Assembly (NCBI RefSeq): GCF_016906305.1 | Contig: NZ_JADDOL010000005.1 | Location: 62,001 to 126,000 of the forward strand | Direction of reading: 5' to 3' | Source of the DNA: Alloalcanivorax marinus | Lineage (GTDB): Bacteria > Pseudomonadota > Gammaproteobacteria > Pseudomonadales > Alcanivoracaceae | DNA length: 64,000 bases | Part shown: positions 17,287 to 26,191 of the stretch, one piece after another | Position numbering within the stretch: the stretch's first letter is position 1 | How the letters are laid out: each line of letters begins with the position of its first letter | Notes under the pieces: generated by a model | The model's input: only the letters and a program-made list of their open reading frames with translations | The model's database searches: none | What the model was told of the DNA's origin: nothing | Program-made: the position numbers and the translations under genes

Positions 17287-17669
17287 GCGCCGAACTGGAC
17301 CTCCCGGAGGTGGTGGCGGAAGTACGCGCCGCCTTCGAGGAATACGAAAACGCACTGGTCAATAACGACGTGGCGGTGCTGGATCGGTTATTCTGGGAAG
17401 ATTCCAGGGTGGTGCGCTACGGCGCCGGCGAAAACCTGTACGGCTACGACCAGATTCAGGCGTTCCGTGCCGCCCGGCCAGGCAATAATCTGGCCCGCAC
17501 CCTGCATAACACCCGTATCACCACCCATGGTCGCGACCTGGCCACGGTCTGGACCGAGTTCACCCGGCCGGGCAATTCCCGCACCGGGCGCCAGAGCCAG
17601 GTATGGGCGCGCCGCCCCGAGGGCTGGCGCGTCGTGGCCGCCCATGTATCGTTCATGGACGAGGGCTAA
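17283..17669 (+). CDS. hpxZ: HpxZ/AtzH-family protein (DUF3225, SnoaL-like fold)
   Basis: 128 residues. The N-terminal part EVVAEVRAAFEEYENALVNN, then DRLFWEDSRVVRYGAGENLYG, then TEFTRPG and GWRVVAAHVSFM match HpxZ of oxalurate catabolism and AtzH of s-triazine degradation, single-domain NTF2/SnoaL-like proteins. The start overlaps the amidase stop (ATGA) and the regulator gene follows five bases after. The close match to HpxZ is the strongest clue that this module handles oxalurate/oxamate-type compounds. Confidence 0.85.
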   Translation: MSAELDLPEVVAEVRAAFEEYENALVNNDVAVLDRLFWEDSRVVRYGAGENLYGYDQIQAFRAARPGNNLARTLHNTRITTHGRDLATVWTEFTRPGNSRTGRQSQVWARRPEGWRVVAAHVSFMDEG

Positions 17670-17674
17670 AAACA

Positions 17675-18403
17675 ATGAGCGAGCAGTCATCTCCCGTGTC
17701 CGCCGTACCGTTACCGGTGGACACCGACCGCCCCCTGGCGGAGCAGATCCGTCGGGCACTGTCCGATGAGATTCTCGGCGGCGCCCTGCCGCCGGGCACC
17801 CGTCTGGACGAGATCGCCCTGGCGCGCCGCTTCGACGTGTCGCGCACGCCGGTGCGCGAGGCGCTGCGGGAGATGGCCTCCGCCGGGCTGGTGGAACACC
17901 AGCACCGGCGCGGCGTGTTCGTGATCGAGATCCCCGACCAGCGGCTGGCGGAAATGTTCGAGTACGCCGCGGAAATGGAAGCGGTGTGCGCGCGCATGGC
18001 GGCGGTGAAGATGACCCGGGCGGAGCGCGAGGAACTGCTGGCCGTGCACCTGGACAGCCATGTGCACGTGGTCAATGAGGACGTGGACGCCTACGACGCC
18101 GCCAACCTGCGCTTCCACGAACGGTTGTTCAGCGGCTGCCACAACAGCTATTTGTTCGAAGCCGCCATGGCCGCCCGCTCCCGGGTGCTGGCCTACCGCC
18201 GGGTGCAGTTCACCGTGGGTGATCGGCTTTCCACCTCGTTCGCCGAGCACAGCGGCATCGTCATGGCCATCGTGCGCGGCGAGAGCGAGCACGCCGCGGA
18301 ACAGATCCGCGACCACGTGCTCAGCGCCCACCGTACCTCCCAGAACTACCTGGGGCGCCGGGCGCCCCGGGAAGAGGACGATCAGTCGTCCCAGGTTTCC
18401 TGA
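17675..18403 (+). CDS. GntR-family transcription regulator with FCD domain (regulator 1)
   Basis: 242 residues. N-terminal winged helix: PLAEQIRRALSDEILGGALPPGTRLDE, ARRFDVSRTPVREALREMASAGLVEHQHRRGVFV. The all-helical FCD ligand domain follows, with the metal/ligand pattern around EYAAEMEAVCARMAA, NLRFHERLF and AEHSGIVMAIVRGESEHAAEQIRDHV. Last gene of the plus-strand module and probably its regulator. FadR/FCD regulators recognise t-GTATAC-a type palindromes, which occur upstream of this module at 10500 and 13128. Tail-to-tail overlap of 22 bases with the next minus-strand gene. Confidence 0.9.
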   Translation: MSEQSSPVSAVPLPVDTDRPLAEQIRRALSDEILGGALPPGTRLDEIALARRFDVSRTPVREALREMASAGLVEHQHRRGVFVIEIPDQRLAEMFEYAAEMEAVCARMAAVKMTRAEREELLAVHLDSHVHVVNEDVDAYDAANLRFHERLFSGCHNSYLFEAAMAARSRVLAYRRVQFTVGDRLSTSFAEHSGIVMAIVRGESEHAAEQIRDHVLSAHRTSQNYLGRRAPREEDDQSSQVS

Positions 18404-19371
18404 ATGAAACGCAGGTCGTAGGCTTTCCGGTAATCCAGCCCCTCGGGCAGGGTGCCGGCCTCCACCATGTCCTGGTAGAACGTCTTCCAGCGCTCATCAC
18501 TCATCATGCCGTAGCGGCCGCCTTCCGCGTCGGAGGCCAGCAGAAGATTCTGCGCCTGCATTTCCTTGATGCTGTAGGCGATCAGAGCGTCCGCCATTTC
18601 CGGGTTGTGGGCCTGGATCAGCGTATTGGCGGGCCCGGGGTTCTCGAAGTAGGCCGCCCAGCCCTTGGCGGTGGCGTCCACCATGGCCTGCACCACCTCC
18701 GGGTGTTCGTCGATCATCGCCCGGGTGGTGTCCAGGGTGCCCGCGTAGGCGCCCCAGCCGGCGTCCGCCAGCAGCAGGCTTTTGGCGGCCACCTTCTCCT
18801 TGCCAAGGAAATAACCGTCGTTGGTGATGTAGCCCTGCTGGGCGATGCGTTTGTCGGCGATAAAGGGACCGATGGTGTAATCGTAGGGACGCAGCTGATC
18901 GTCGGTGAAACCGTATTGCGCTTTCAGCCACGGCCAGTAGGCCACCCGGCCGGCGGTGGGGATGCGGATGCCGGCGCCCTTGAGGTCGGCGATCTCGTCG
19001 TAACCCTGCCCTTCATGGACCATCAGCGATTGCGGGTCCTTCTGGAAGAAGGCCGCCACCGTCACCAGCGGCAGGCCCTGCTTCACCGCGTTCAGCGACT
19101 GCAGGCTGTAGCCCATGCTGAAATCGGTGGCGCCGCCCAGCAGCAGCTGCACGTTGTTGACCTGAGGGCCGCCCATCTTGATGGTCACGTCCAGCCCTTC
19201 CTGCTCATAAAGCCCCAGGGCCTTGGCGGCGTAGATGCCGCCGTGTTCCGCCTGGGCGTACCAGGTGGTGCTCACCGTCACCGGCGTCAGCTCGGCGGCC
19301 TGCCCGACGGCGACCACGCCGCCCATCAGTACCCCGGCCAGCGCCCCGCGCGCATGCTTCCAACGTTTCAT
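18382..19371 (-). CDS. ABC transporter substrate-binding protein, NMT1/ThiY-like (SBP1)
   Basis: Periplasmic receptor for a nitrogen heterocycle-type ligand. 329 residues. Basic N-terminus and hydrophobic signal (GALAGVLMGGVVAVGQA). The mature part has STTWYAQAEHGGIYAAKALGLYEQEGLDVTIKMGG, a hallmark of the NMT1/THI5-like family. The ATG at 19369-19371 has GGAGGT upstream; a GTG four codons earlier is less likely. Last gene of the minus-strand operon containing the ABC permease and ATPase. Paralogous to the proteins at 34554 and 35803. Confidence 0.9.
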   Translation of the reverse strand: MKRWKHARGALAGVLMGGVVAVGQAAELTPVTVSTTWYAQAEHGGIYAAKALGLYEQEGLDVTIKMGGPQVNNVQLLLGGATDFSMGYSLQSLNAVKQGLPLVTVAAFFQKDPQSLMVHEGQGYDEIADLKGAGIRIPTAGRVAYWPWLKAQYGFTDDQLRPYDYTIGPFIADKRIAQQGYITNDGYFLGKEKVAAKSLLLADAGWGAYAGTLDTTRAMIDEHPEVVQAMVDATAKGWAAYFENPGPANTLIQAHNPEMADALIAYSIKEMQAQNLLLASDAEGGRYGMMSDERWKTFYQDMVEAGTLPEGLDYRKAYDLRFIQETWDD

Positions 19372-19396
19372 CGCGACCTCCACGGTCAGAAAAGGA

Positions 19397-20209
19397 TCAA
19401 CCGGCCGCCTGGCCGGGCATCCGGAAGTGATGGATTTCCTCGAAGGCGCGCACCCAGCCTTCGATCAGGGAGGCGAGCATCTTGTCGCCCTCTTCCCGGC
19501 AGGAGCCGGCCGGATCCCCCACCACCCCGCTTTTGCTCAGATCATGGGTCAGCCAGGCATAGCGGAAGCGCCCTTCCGGCGTCAGCAGCCCCTGGTGCGG
19601 CGGCGGGTATTCGCCCACCGCCCGGTCCGGGTGCACATGCTCCTCGGCCAGCGCCATCATCAGGCTGGTCTCGGAACGGCCGGCGTGGATGCCTTCCTCC
19701 AGCTCCCTGGTGGACAAAAAGTCGCTGGCGCAGTGGGGCACCGCCCAGGAGAACACCGGGAACAGACAAAAATCCTGGTATTCGGCGCGCAGGTCCCGGG
19801 CGATGATTTCCACCACCTGGGGCTGGCCGCCGTGGCCGTTGAGCAGCACCAGTTTGCGGAAGCCCATGCGGTAAACGCTTTCGCCGATGTCCCAGAGAAT
19901 CCGCATCAGCGTTTCCGCCTTGAGGATCACGGTGCCGGAGAAATTGATGTGCTCATTGGATTTGCCGCACCACACCGGCGGCAACGCGAACGCCGGTATC
20001 GACGGCGGCAGCGCCGCCAGGGCGCGGCCGGTCAATTCCGTGGCGATGGCGGTATCGGTGCACACCGGCAGGTGCGGGCCGTGCTGCTCGATGGCGCCGA
20101 TGGGCAGCACGATCACCGTGTTTTCCTTGTCCGGCAGCGCTTCGATGGCCGGGGCGGTGAAGTACGGCAGAAAACGGGACGGCGGCACCGCGCCGTGGAG
20201 CTGGGTCAT
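19397..20209 (-). CDS. Creatininase-family amidohydrolase
   Basis: Metal-dependent hydrolase of the creatinine amidohydrolase family, acting on cyclic or acyl amides; substrate not known. 270 residues. Metal-binding signature GAIEQHGPHLPVCTDT (about residues 38-53), then KLVLLNGHGGQ and HAGRSETSLMMAL, as expected. The ATG overlaps the stop of the FAD oxidase gene (ATGA). Sits between an FAD oxidase and SBP1 in the long operon, so a ring-opening step on an imported heterocycle is a reasonable guess. Confidence 0.88.
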   Translation of the reverse strand: MTQLHGAVPPSRFLPYFTAPAIEALPDKENTVIVLPIGAIEQHGPHLPVCTDTAIATELTGRALAALPPSIPAFALPPVWCGKSNEHINFSGTVILKAETLMRILWDIGESVYRMGFRKLVLLNGHGGQPQVVEIIARDLRAEYQDFCLFPVFSWAVPHCASDFLSTRELEEGIHAGRSETSLMMALAEEHVHPDRAVGEYPPPHQGLLTPEGRFRYAWLTHDLSKSGVVGDPAGSCREEGDKMLASLIEGWVRAFEEIHHFRMPGQAAG

Positions 20210-21570
20210 GCCGCCGCCTCCTCGTCCCAGGTGCGCATCTTGCCGGGGTTGAGCAACCCCTGGGGGTCCAGGCGGCGCTTCATGGCCAGCTGTCCCGGGT
20301 CCACGGTGAGCTTGCCACCGTCCTCGAGAATGTAGGTGTGCGGGTTGCTGACGAACACGCCGTTGTCGCGGTGGAACTGGATGATGTCGTTCAGCCGTTC
20401 CTCGCTGGTATAACGGATCACCTGCAGGCCGCTGCAGGTCACCGCGCCGTCCGCGCGCAGAAACTCCAGATGCAGCATTACCTCTTCGCCGAAGTGGTGG
20501 TGCATCTGCTCCACCTTTTCCACGTTCTCCCAGGGGCGGAAGCCGCTTTGCAGATAGGTGATGTCCTTGTGCTTGCGGAAGATGTGCAGGGTGGTGTGGT
20601 TCCAGCTGTGTTCGATCATGCTTTTGGTGGTGCCGAACACCTCGGCGTGGGACTGCTCCTCGACCAACTGGCCGCCGAATTTTTCGCGCAGCTCATGGAG
20701 CGCGTCCATGCCCGGCCGATTGACGATGGCCACCACCGCGGTGTGGCCGGCGGGAATCCGGTCTTCCAGGCCACACATTTGCGGCAGCGGATCCGCCAGC
20801 AGCGTCAGCAGCTTTTTCATGGTGCCGCAGGTGCTGCCCAGGGCCTGGCAGAACCTCACCGCCTGCATGAAATCCGGGAAGCTGAGCAGGTTCTCGCGCC
20901 AGTCCAGGGCCGGGGCCAGGGCGAACTCCAGCTCGGTGATCAGGCCGTTGACGCCGTAGGCATGGTAAAGATCGCGGGCTTCGGCGCCGCGCAGTTCCTC
21001 GGCCTCGGGCTGCTCCGCCATGCTCAGGGCACGCACCCCGAGCACATTGCCCGGGTCGCCGATGGAGCCGTAGGTGATCGAGCCGACGCCGCCGAAGCCG
21101 CCGCAGAAGAAGCCACCGGCGGTGGCCAGCCGGTAGGTGGACGGCATCAGCCGCAACTCCCAGCCGTGCTCGCGGGCGGCCTTGTCGATGTCCACCAGCC
21201 GGGCGCCGGCCTGCACCCGAGCCACGCCGTCCTTGATCCAGAGAATCCGGTTGAGGCCGCTCATGTCCATCAGCACGCCCCCGTGCAGCGGCGTACTCTG
21301 CCCGTAGTTGCCGGTGCCGCTGCCACGCAGGGTGAGCGGAATGCGGTGCCGGCTGCAGGCCGCCGCCACCCGCTTCACGTCCTCTTCGCTGGCGGGCTTG
21401 ACCACCAGCTCCGCCTGTTTGCCACGGAGCTGCTCCACCAGCACCGGGCTGAACCAGGAAAAATCCTTGGAATAGCGCTGCAGGGCGCGGTCCTCGGTGC
21501 TCATTTCAAGCCCGTCCAGATCCGCGCACAGCTGTTGCAAAGTCTCGTTGTCGGTCATCGTGCTCTCCAT
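20206..21570 (-). CDS. FAD-binding oxidoreductase (GlcD/VAO type)
   Basis: Flavoprotein of the vanillyl-alcohol-oxidase fold. 454 residues. FAD-binding PP-loop region RGSGTGNYGQSTPLHGGVLMDMSG at about residues 80-105, the second part ATAGGFFCGGFGGVGSITYG at about 150, and the C-terminal GlcD-like ending DPQGLLNPGKM. Three in-frame starts (GTG 21585, ATG 21570, ATG 21558) lie within 30 bases. I chose ATG 21570 because GGAGAG lies seven bases upstream. Directly follows the permease stop. Electron donor unknown. Confidence 0.85.
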   Translation of the reverse strand: MESTMTDNETLQQLCADLDGLEMSTEDRALQRYSKDFSWFSPVLVEQLRGKQAELVVKPASEEDVKRVAAACSRHRIPLTLRGSGTGNYGQSTPLHGGVLMDMSGLNRILWIKDGVARVQAGARLVDIDKAAREHGWELRLMPSTYRLATAGGFFCGGFGGVGSITYGSIGDPGNVLGVRALSMAEQPEAEELRGAEARDLYHAYGVNGLITELEFALAPALDWRENLLSFPDFMQAVRFCQALGSTCGTMKKLLTLLADPLPQMCGLEDRIPAGHTAVVAIVNRPGMDALHELREKFGGQLVEEQSHAEVFGTTKSMIEHSWNHTTLHIFRKHKDITYLQSGFRPWENVEKVEQMHHHFGEEVMLHLEFLRADGAVTCSGLQVIRYTSEERLNDIIQFHRDNGVFVSNPHTYILEDGGKLTVDPGQLAMKRRLDPQGLLNPGKMRTWDEEAAA

Positions 21571-21585
21571 TGTTTTGCTCTCCAC

Positions 21586-22389
21586 CTACTGCTCGACCTT
21601 GAGGGCGCTTTCGTGCCAGTTGCGCAGCACCCGGTCGGACAGCCACACCATCAGCGCGAACAGGGTGATGCCGGTCAGCGTGATCAGCCCCAGGGCGGCG
21701 AACATACGGGGAATGTCCAGGTTGTAGCCGGACTGCAGAATCAAATAGGCCAGGCCGGCCTGGGTGCCGCCGGTGCCGGCCACGAACTCGGCCACCACCG
21801 CGCCGATCAGCGCCAGGCCGGTGCTGATGCGCATGCCGCCGAAGAAGTACGGCAGGGCACTGGGGATGCGCAGGCGGATCAACTGCTGCAGCCGGCCGGT
21901 GCGGTACATGCGGAACATGCTGAGCAGATTCGGGTCGACGCTGCGCAGCCCCAGGGTGGTGTTGGAAATGATCGGGAAGATGGCGATGATCACCGCGCAC
22001 ACGGTGAGCGCCCAGGTGGTGTCGTCCACCCAGATGATGATCAGGGGCGCGATGGCCACGATCGGCGTCACCTGCATCAGCACCGCATAGGGGAACAGGC
22101 TCACCTCGATCCAGCGGCTCTGCACGAACAGCAACGAGGCGGCGGTGCCCAGCACCACCGAGATGGCGAACGCCATCAACGTGACCTTGAGGGTCATCAG
22201 CAGGCTGTGGAACAGCACGCCCCAGTCCTCCACGAACGCCTTACCGATGTCCACCGGTCCGGGCAGGATGTACACCGGCGTGCCGGTGGCGCGCACCACC
22301 GCTTCCCAGAGCAGCAGGAACACCACGCCCACGAACAGCGGCGCGGCGATCTGCACGAAACGTTCGTTTTCCAGCAACGGGGATTTCAT
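21586..22389 (-). CDS. ABC transporter permease (SsuC/TauC/ThiX type)
   Basis: Inner-membrane subunit of the importer. 267 residues, about six helices. The cytoplasmic coupling region carries the BPD signature RMYRTGRLQQLIRLRIPSALPYFFGGMRIS and GLALIGAVVAEFVAG. Its ATG overlaps the end of the ATPase gene. It would serve SBP1 and possibly the orphan receptors at 34554 and 35803. Confidence 0.93.
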   Translation of the reverse strand: MKSPLLENERFVQIAAPLFVGVVFLLLWEAVVRATGTPVYILPGPVDIGKAFVEDWGVLFHSLLMTLKVTLMAFAISVVLGTAASLLFVQSRWIEVSLFPYAVLMQVTPIVAIAPLIIIWVDDTTWALTVCAVIIAIFPIISNTTLGLRSVDPNLLSMFRMYRTGRLQQLIRLRIPSALPYFFGGMRISTGLALIGAVVAEFVAGTGGTQAGLAYLILQSGYNLDIPRMFAALGLITLTGITLFALMVWLSDRVLRNWHESALKVEQ

Positions 22390-23261
22390 GAGTTCGCCTC
22401 CTCGCCCTGGCGGCTGGCCACTTCCAGCGCCTCGGACACGCGCCGGCAGTAACCGGCGAATTCAGTGGATACCCGGAATTCCTGACCGCGCGGATAGGGC
22501 GCCTCGATGGGCACGTCCTCGATCACCCGGCCCGGCCGCGCCGCCATCACCACCACCCGGTTGGACAGATAGACCGCTTCGTACACCGAGTGGGTCACGA
22601 ACACCACGGTCCAGCCATTGGCTTTCCACAGCCGCAGCAGGTCGTCGTTGAGCTTGTTGCGGGTCATTTCGTCGAGGGCGCCGAACGGCTCGTCCATCAG
22701 CAGCAGGTTGGGTTCGGTGACCATGGCGCGGGCAATGGAGACCCGCATCTGCATGCCGCCGGACAGCTCCCGGGGGTAGGCGTTGCCGAATTTGTTCAGG
22801 CCCACCATGTCCAGGGCCTGGTCGATGCGCTGCTCGGTGTCCGGCCCTTTCTCGCGGTTCAGGTCCAGGGGCAGGCGCACGTTCTTGCGCACCCGCGCCC
22901 ACGGCATCAGGGTGGCGTTCTGGAACACGAAGGCCAGCTTGCGGCCTTTCTGGCCGACCACGTCGTAGCCCTGCTCCCACCATTTCACTTCGCCGCGGGT
23001 GACGTCGCCGAGGCCGGCCATCAGCCGCAGCAGGGTGGATTTGCCGCAGCCGCTGGGCCCCAGCAGGCTCACGAACTCCCCTTCCTTGACGGTCAGTTCC
23101 ACGTCCTTGAGGGCCACGGTGCCGTTGTTGTAGACCTTGTCCACGCCGTGCACGTCGACGATGGGACGGCCTGCCCGGCCGTTGCCTTGCGGCGTGCCGG
23201 CGGTGTCCGGGTCCTGCCCGGCCACGACCACCTCGGGGCGGATTGCTTTCACGTGTGTCAC
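22386..23261 (-). CDS. ABC transporter ATPase (SsuB/TauB/ThiZ type)
   Basis: 291 residues. Walker A LLGPSGCGKSTLLRLMAGL, Q-loop FVFQNATLMPW, ABC signature LSGGMQMRVSIARAM, Walker B LLLMDEPFGALDE and switch His in VTHSVYEA are intact. An N-terminal extension of about 35 residues precedes the domain. Overlaps both neighbours by four bases. Confidence 0.95.
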   Translation of the reverse strand: MTHVKAIRPEVVVAGQDPDTAGTPQGNGRAGRPIVDVHGVDKVYNNGTVALKDVELTVKEGEFVSLLGPSGCGKSTLLRLMAGLGDVTRGEVKWWEQGYDVVGQKGRKLAFVFQNATLMPWARVRKNVRLPLDLNREKGPDTEQRIDQALDMVGLNKFGNAYPRELSGGMQMRVSIARAMVTEPNLLLMDEPFGALDEMTRNKLNDDLLRLWKANGWTVVFVTHSVYEAVYLSNRVVVMAARPGRVIEDVPIEAPYPRGQEFRVSTEFAGYCRRVSEALEVASRQGEEANS

Positions 23262-24889
23262 GGGTTTTCCTCCTTCATGGCCAGGGATTGAGCGGGCAGC
23301 TCAACCCAGGACCCCTGGGTGTTCACGCTGAGGGTCAGAATGCGAAGGTCGGCGGCGCGGATCGCGCCGGGGGCGCGGCCGCTGCCGTCGTTGAGGGCGT
23401 AAGCGGGGTAGCAGGCGCCACTGACACTGAGGCGCAGGCGCTCGCCGGCGCGCAGCAGCGCGCAGGTGCCGCGCAGGTCCACGGTCACCGGGCCGTTGCC
23501 ACGGGCGCGGGTGTAGCCCTGGGTCAGGTTGCGGGCGCGGCCGTCGGCGTCCACCACCGACAGCACCGCGCACAGATCGAAGCTGTCCGCGTCGGCGGCG
23601 GCGTTGAGCGTCACGCTCACCGGGCCGGCCAGCTGGTGATCCTCTCCCAGCGGCGCGCCGGTGTAGGTGAGCACGTCCGGGCGGGCGTCCACCACGGTGC
23701 GGTCGTGGATCCCCGGCGAGGGCGCCAGATGGCCGCCCACCGCCGGCACCGGCCGCCACGGATCGTGGATAAAGGTGTCCACCACCGGTTCACCGGTTGC
23801 GCCCAGGCGGCCACCGCCGATGTCGAAGCCGGCGCTGCCGTCACTGGCCAGTGGCAGGCGCGTGCCCGGTGCCGGCGGGTAGTCGGCGTAGGCGCGCCAG
23901 CGATTGGCGCGCAGGTCGTAGAGCTGCACCGTCGGGTCGCGGTCCACGCCGGTGTCGTGGCCTTTGAGAAAATGATCGAACCAGCGCAGTTGCAGGGTAT
24001 CGATGGTGGATTGGGCGGCGTCGCCCAGCCACGCCTGGCCCACCGCCGGGGTCCACGGCAAATGGGTCCAGGGCCCGATCACCAGCCGCTGGTGGGCGGC
24101 GCCGGCGCGCAGGTGCTCGAAGGTGGCGAAGGTGCCGGTGAGAAAGCTGTCGAACCAGCCGCCCACGTGCAGGGCCGGCAGGTCCACCACCGGCAGGCAG
24201 CCGGCCACCGAGCGTTCTTCCCAGTAGTCACTGTCCAGGGAGCGGTCCAGCCAGTCGCCGTAGAAGGTGCCGCCGAGCAGGTCGCGCACCGCCGGCGAGG
24301 CCGGGTCGATCAGTTCATCGGCGCCGGGGCCGTGGCCCAGGCGGTAGCGTTGCGCGAAGCGCTCGTGGTTGCCGTCGCGGCGGTCGCTTTCGGCACCCAG
24401 CTGGGCCGCCCAGGAGAGGCTGTTCTGCAGCCGGAAGGCGCCGCCTTCGTAGGCCCAGTCCCGGTCCAGACGGAAGCCGGTCATGGCCGGCGCGATGGCT
24501 TGCAGGGCCGGGTGGCCGCTGGCGGCGGCGAACAACTGAGTGACGCCCTGGTAGGAAAAGCCGTACATGCCCACCCGGCCGTTGCAGGCGGGCAGCGCGG
24601 CCAGCCATTCCAGAGTGTCCTCGCCGTCCCGTTGTTCATTGATAAAGGGCTCGAAGCGCCCTTCCGAGGTGCCGCGCCCACGCACGTCCTGGATCACCAC
24701 CAGGTAACCCTGGGCCGCGTACCAGGACGGATGGGCGTAGGTGACCGTGGAGGCGATGCGCCGACCGTAGGGCTGGCGCATCAGCAGCGCCGGGAACGGA
24801 CCCTCGCCCTCGGGCACATAGAGGTCCGCGTCCAGCCGCACGCCGTCGCGGGTGCGCATGGACACCACTTCCGGCATCGGCGTTTTCAT
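23258..24889 (-). CDS. CocE/NonD-family hydrolase (X-Pro dipeptidyl-peptidase fold)
   Basis: Serine hydrolase acting on an ester or amide; substrate unknown. 543 residues. The alpha/beta domain has the nucleophile motif GRVGMYGFSYQG and the oxyanion region LMRQPYGRR. VIQDVRGRGTSEGRFEPF is a strong CocE signature. The catalytic Asp region ALHVGGWFDSFLTG and C-terminal jelly-roll (from about residue 350) complete the family architecture. Overlaps the ATPase gene downstream and the cupin gene upstream by four bases each. Predicted cytoplasmic (no signal peptide). Confidence 0.88.
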   Translation of the reverse strand: MKTPMPEVVSMRTRDGVRLDADLYVPEGEGPFPALLMRQPYGRRIASTVTYAHPSWYAAQGYLVVIQDVRGRGTSEGRFEPFINEQRDGEDTLEWLAALPACNGRVGMYGFSYQGVTQLFAAASGHPALQAIAPAMTGFRLDRDWAYEGGAFRLQNSLSWAAQLGAESDRRDGNHERFAQRYRLGHGPGADELIDPASPAVRDLLGGTFYGDWLDRSLDSDYWEERSVAGCLPVVDLPALHVGGWFDSFLTGTFATFEHLRAGAAHQRLVIGPWTHLPWTPAVGQAWLGDAAQSTIDTLQLRWFDHFLKGHDTGVDRDPTVQLYDLRANRWRAYADYPPAPGTRLPLASDGSAGFDIGGGRLGATGEPVVDTFIHDPWRPVPAVGGHLAPSPGIHDRTVVDARPDVLTYTGAPLGEDHQLAGPVSVTLNAAADADSFDLCAVLSVVDADGRARNLTQGYTRARGNGPVTVDLRGTCALLRAGERLRLSVSGACYPAYALNDGSGRAPGAIRAADLRILTLSVNTQGSWVELPAQSLAMKEENP

Positions 24890-25311
24890 GCGCCCACCCC
24901 CTGCAGCACACGCAGGTCTTCCGCATCGAGCCGGTCCGGAACACCGTTGCGGATCAGCTCGGCGAAGTGTTCGTCCGGCACCATCACGGTGAGGGTGTAG
25001 AGGCGCCCGGCGCCGGTGTTCTCCACCACGTGCTCGGCGCCGGCGGGCACCACCATGGCGTCGCCCTTGCGCAGTTCCACCCAGCTGTCGTCGCAGCGGG
25101 CGCGGCCTTCGCCTTCCAGCACGAAGAACAACTCGTCGGCGGTCTTGTGGGTGTTGGGCGGCGTCAGGCCACCCTCGTCGAAGATTTCCACGCAGGCGAT
25201 GAAATCCAGTTTTTCCTTGATGGAATCGAACATCACCACCAGACGGTTGCTTTCCCCCGCCTTGATGCGGAAGGCTTCGAACTGATCGGGGCGTTTAAAG
25301 AAGGGCAGCAT
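24886..25311 (-). CDS. Cupin-domain protein
   Basis: 141 residues, a single cupin barrel. First motif region PPNTHKTADELFFVLEGEGRAR, second AMVVPAGAEHVVENTGAG, with His and Glu in metal-binding positions. Could be a small isomerase, dioxygenase or sensor; none is assigned. The ATG overlaps the stop of the isochorismatase-like gene (TGATG). Confidence 0.85.
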   Translation of the reverse strand: MLPFFKRPDQFEAFRIKAGESNRLVVMFDSIKEKLDFIACVEIFDEGGLTPPNTHKTADELFFVLEGEGRARCDDSWVELRKGDAMVVPAGAEHVVENTGAGRLYTLTVMVPDEHFAELIRNGVPDRLDAEDLRVLQGVGA

Positions 25312-26108
25312 CAACGGGCCTCCAGGGCGGCGATCAGATCGGTGGACAAGGCGGTGAACCCGAAGATCTGCCGCGCGTTGTAAAGCGTCGCGTCCCAACA
25401 GAACGCCGGCGAGGTGGTGGCGGTGCAGTCTTCCAGCAGCACGGTGTCGTAGCCGAGGAAGTTGGCGTCCGCCAGGGTGTGCAACACGCACTGGTCGGCG
25501 TTGACGCCGGCGAACAGGCAGGTGCTGACACCCAGGTTGCGGAGAATGGAATCCAGGGGCGTGTCCCAGAAGCCGCTCATGCGGAATTTGTCCACGCGCA
25601 CATCGGCGTCGGCCACCGTCAGTTCATCGATGACGGCGGCGCCCCAGCTGTCTTTTTCCAGCACCGGCGCGCCGGAGGCGGGCACCGGATCGCCCAGCCC
25701 CACGTCCTCGCCGCTGCCGTTGTAAACATGGCGCAGGGCCGGGGAAATGTTCATCAGGTCCCGGCGGTTGCCCCAGTTCACCCACACCACCGGCACGTCG
25801 GCGGCGCGCAGCGCGGGCAACAGGGTTTGCAGCGGCGCCAGAGGGCGGCGCGCCGGCGTGGTGTCCACGCCGATATGATCGAGCCAGCCGCCGGGGGTGC
25901 AGAAGTCGTTCTGCATATCCACCACGATCACGGCCAGACGATTGAGATCAAGACGCAGCGCTTTCGGCTGCGCCGGAAAAGAGACGACACGGGGAGCCGG
26001 TGTCGGGCGGCTGAGATCGGCGAGCTCGCCGTTGACGCCCCACTGACTGCCGGGGCGGGTGCCCATCGGGTGCAGGGCGCTGTTCAGGTCGGAGAAACGG
26101 TCCGTCAT
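25311..26108 (-). CDS. Isochorismatase-like cysteine hydrolase (RutB/biuret-hydrolase type)
   Basis: 265 residues. The catalytic triad is visible: Asp in VIVVDMQNDFC, Lys in VDKFRMSGFWDT and Cys in GVNADQCVLHT. The segment CTPGGWLDHIGVD after the Asp resembles biuret/triuret hydrolases and RutB ureidoacrylate hydrolase. About 50 residues precede the fold, longer than BiuH. These relatives cut ureido or carbamoyl amides, which fits a heterocycle catabolic operon. Exact substrate unknown. First of eight tightly packed genes; 83 bases downstream of the porin gene. Confidence 0.82.
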   Translation of the reverse strand: MTDRFSDLNSALHPMGTRPGSQWGVNGELADLSRPTPAPRVVSFPAQPKALRLDLNRLAVIVVDMQNDFCTPGGWLDHIGVDTTPARRPLAPLQTLLPALRAADVPVVWVNWGNRRDLMNISPALRHVYNGSGEDVGLGDPVPASGAPVLEKDSWGAAVIDELTVADADVRVDKFRMSGFWDTPLDSILRNLGVSTCLFAGVNADQCVLHTLADANFLGYDTVLLEDCTATTSPAFCWDATLYNARQIFGFTALSTDLIAALEAR

Positions 26109-26191
26109 GGTTCGGCTCGGCCTCTTCCGGAATCAGGGCGGCCTCCGGACGACGGCGCAGAGGGGCACCGCCGCCGGGGCCGATGGGTCAA

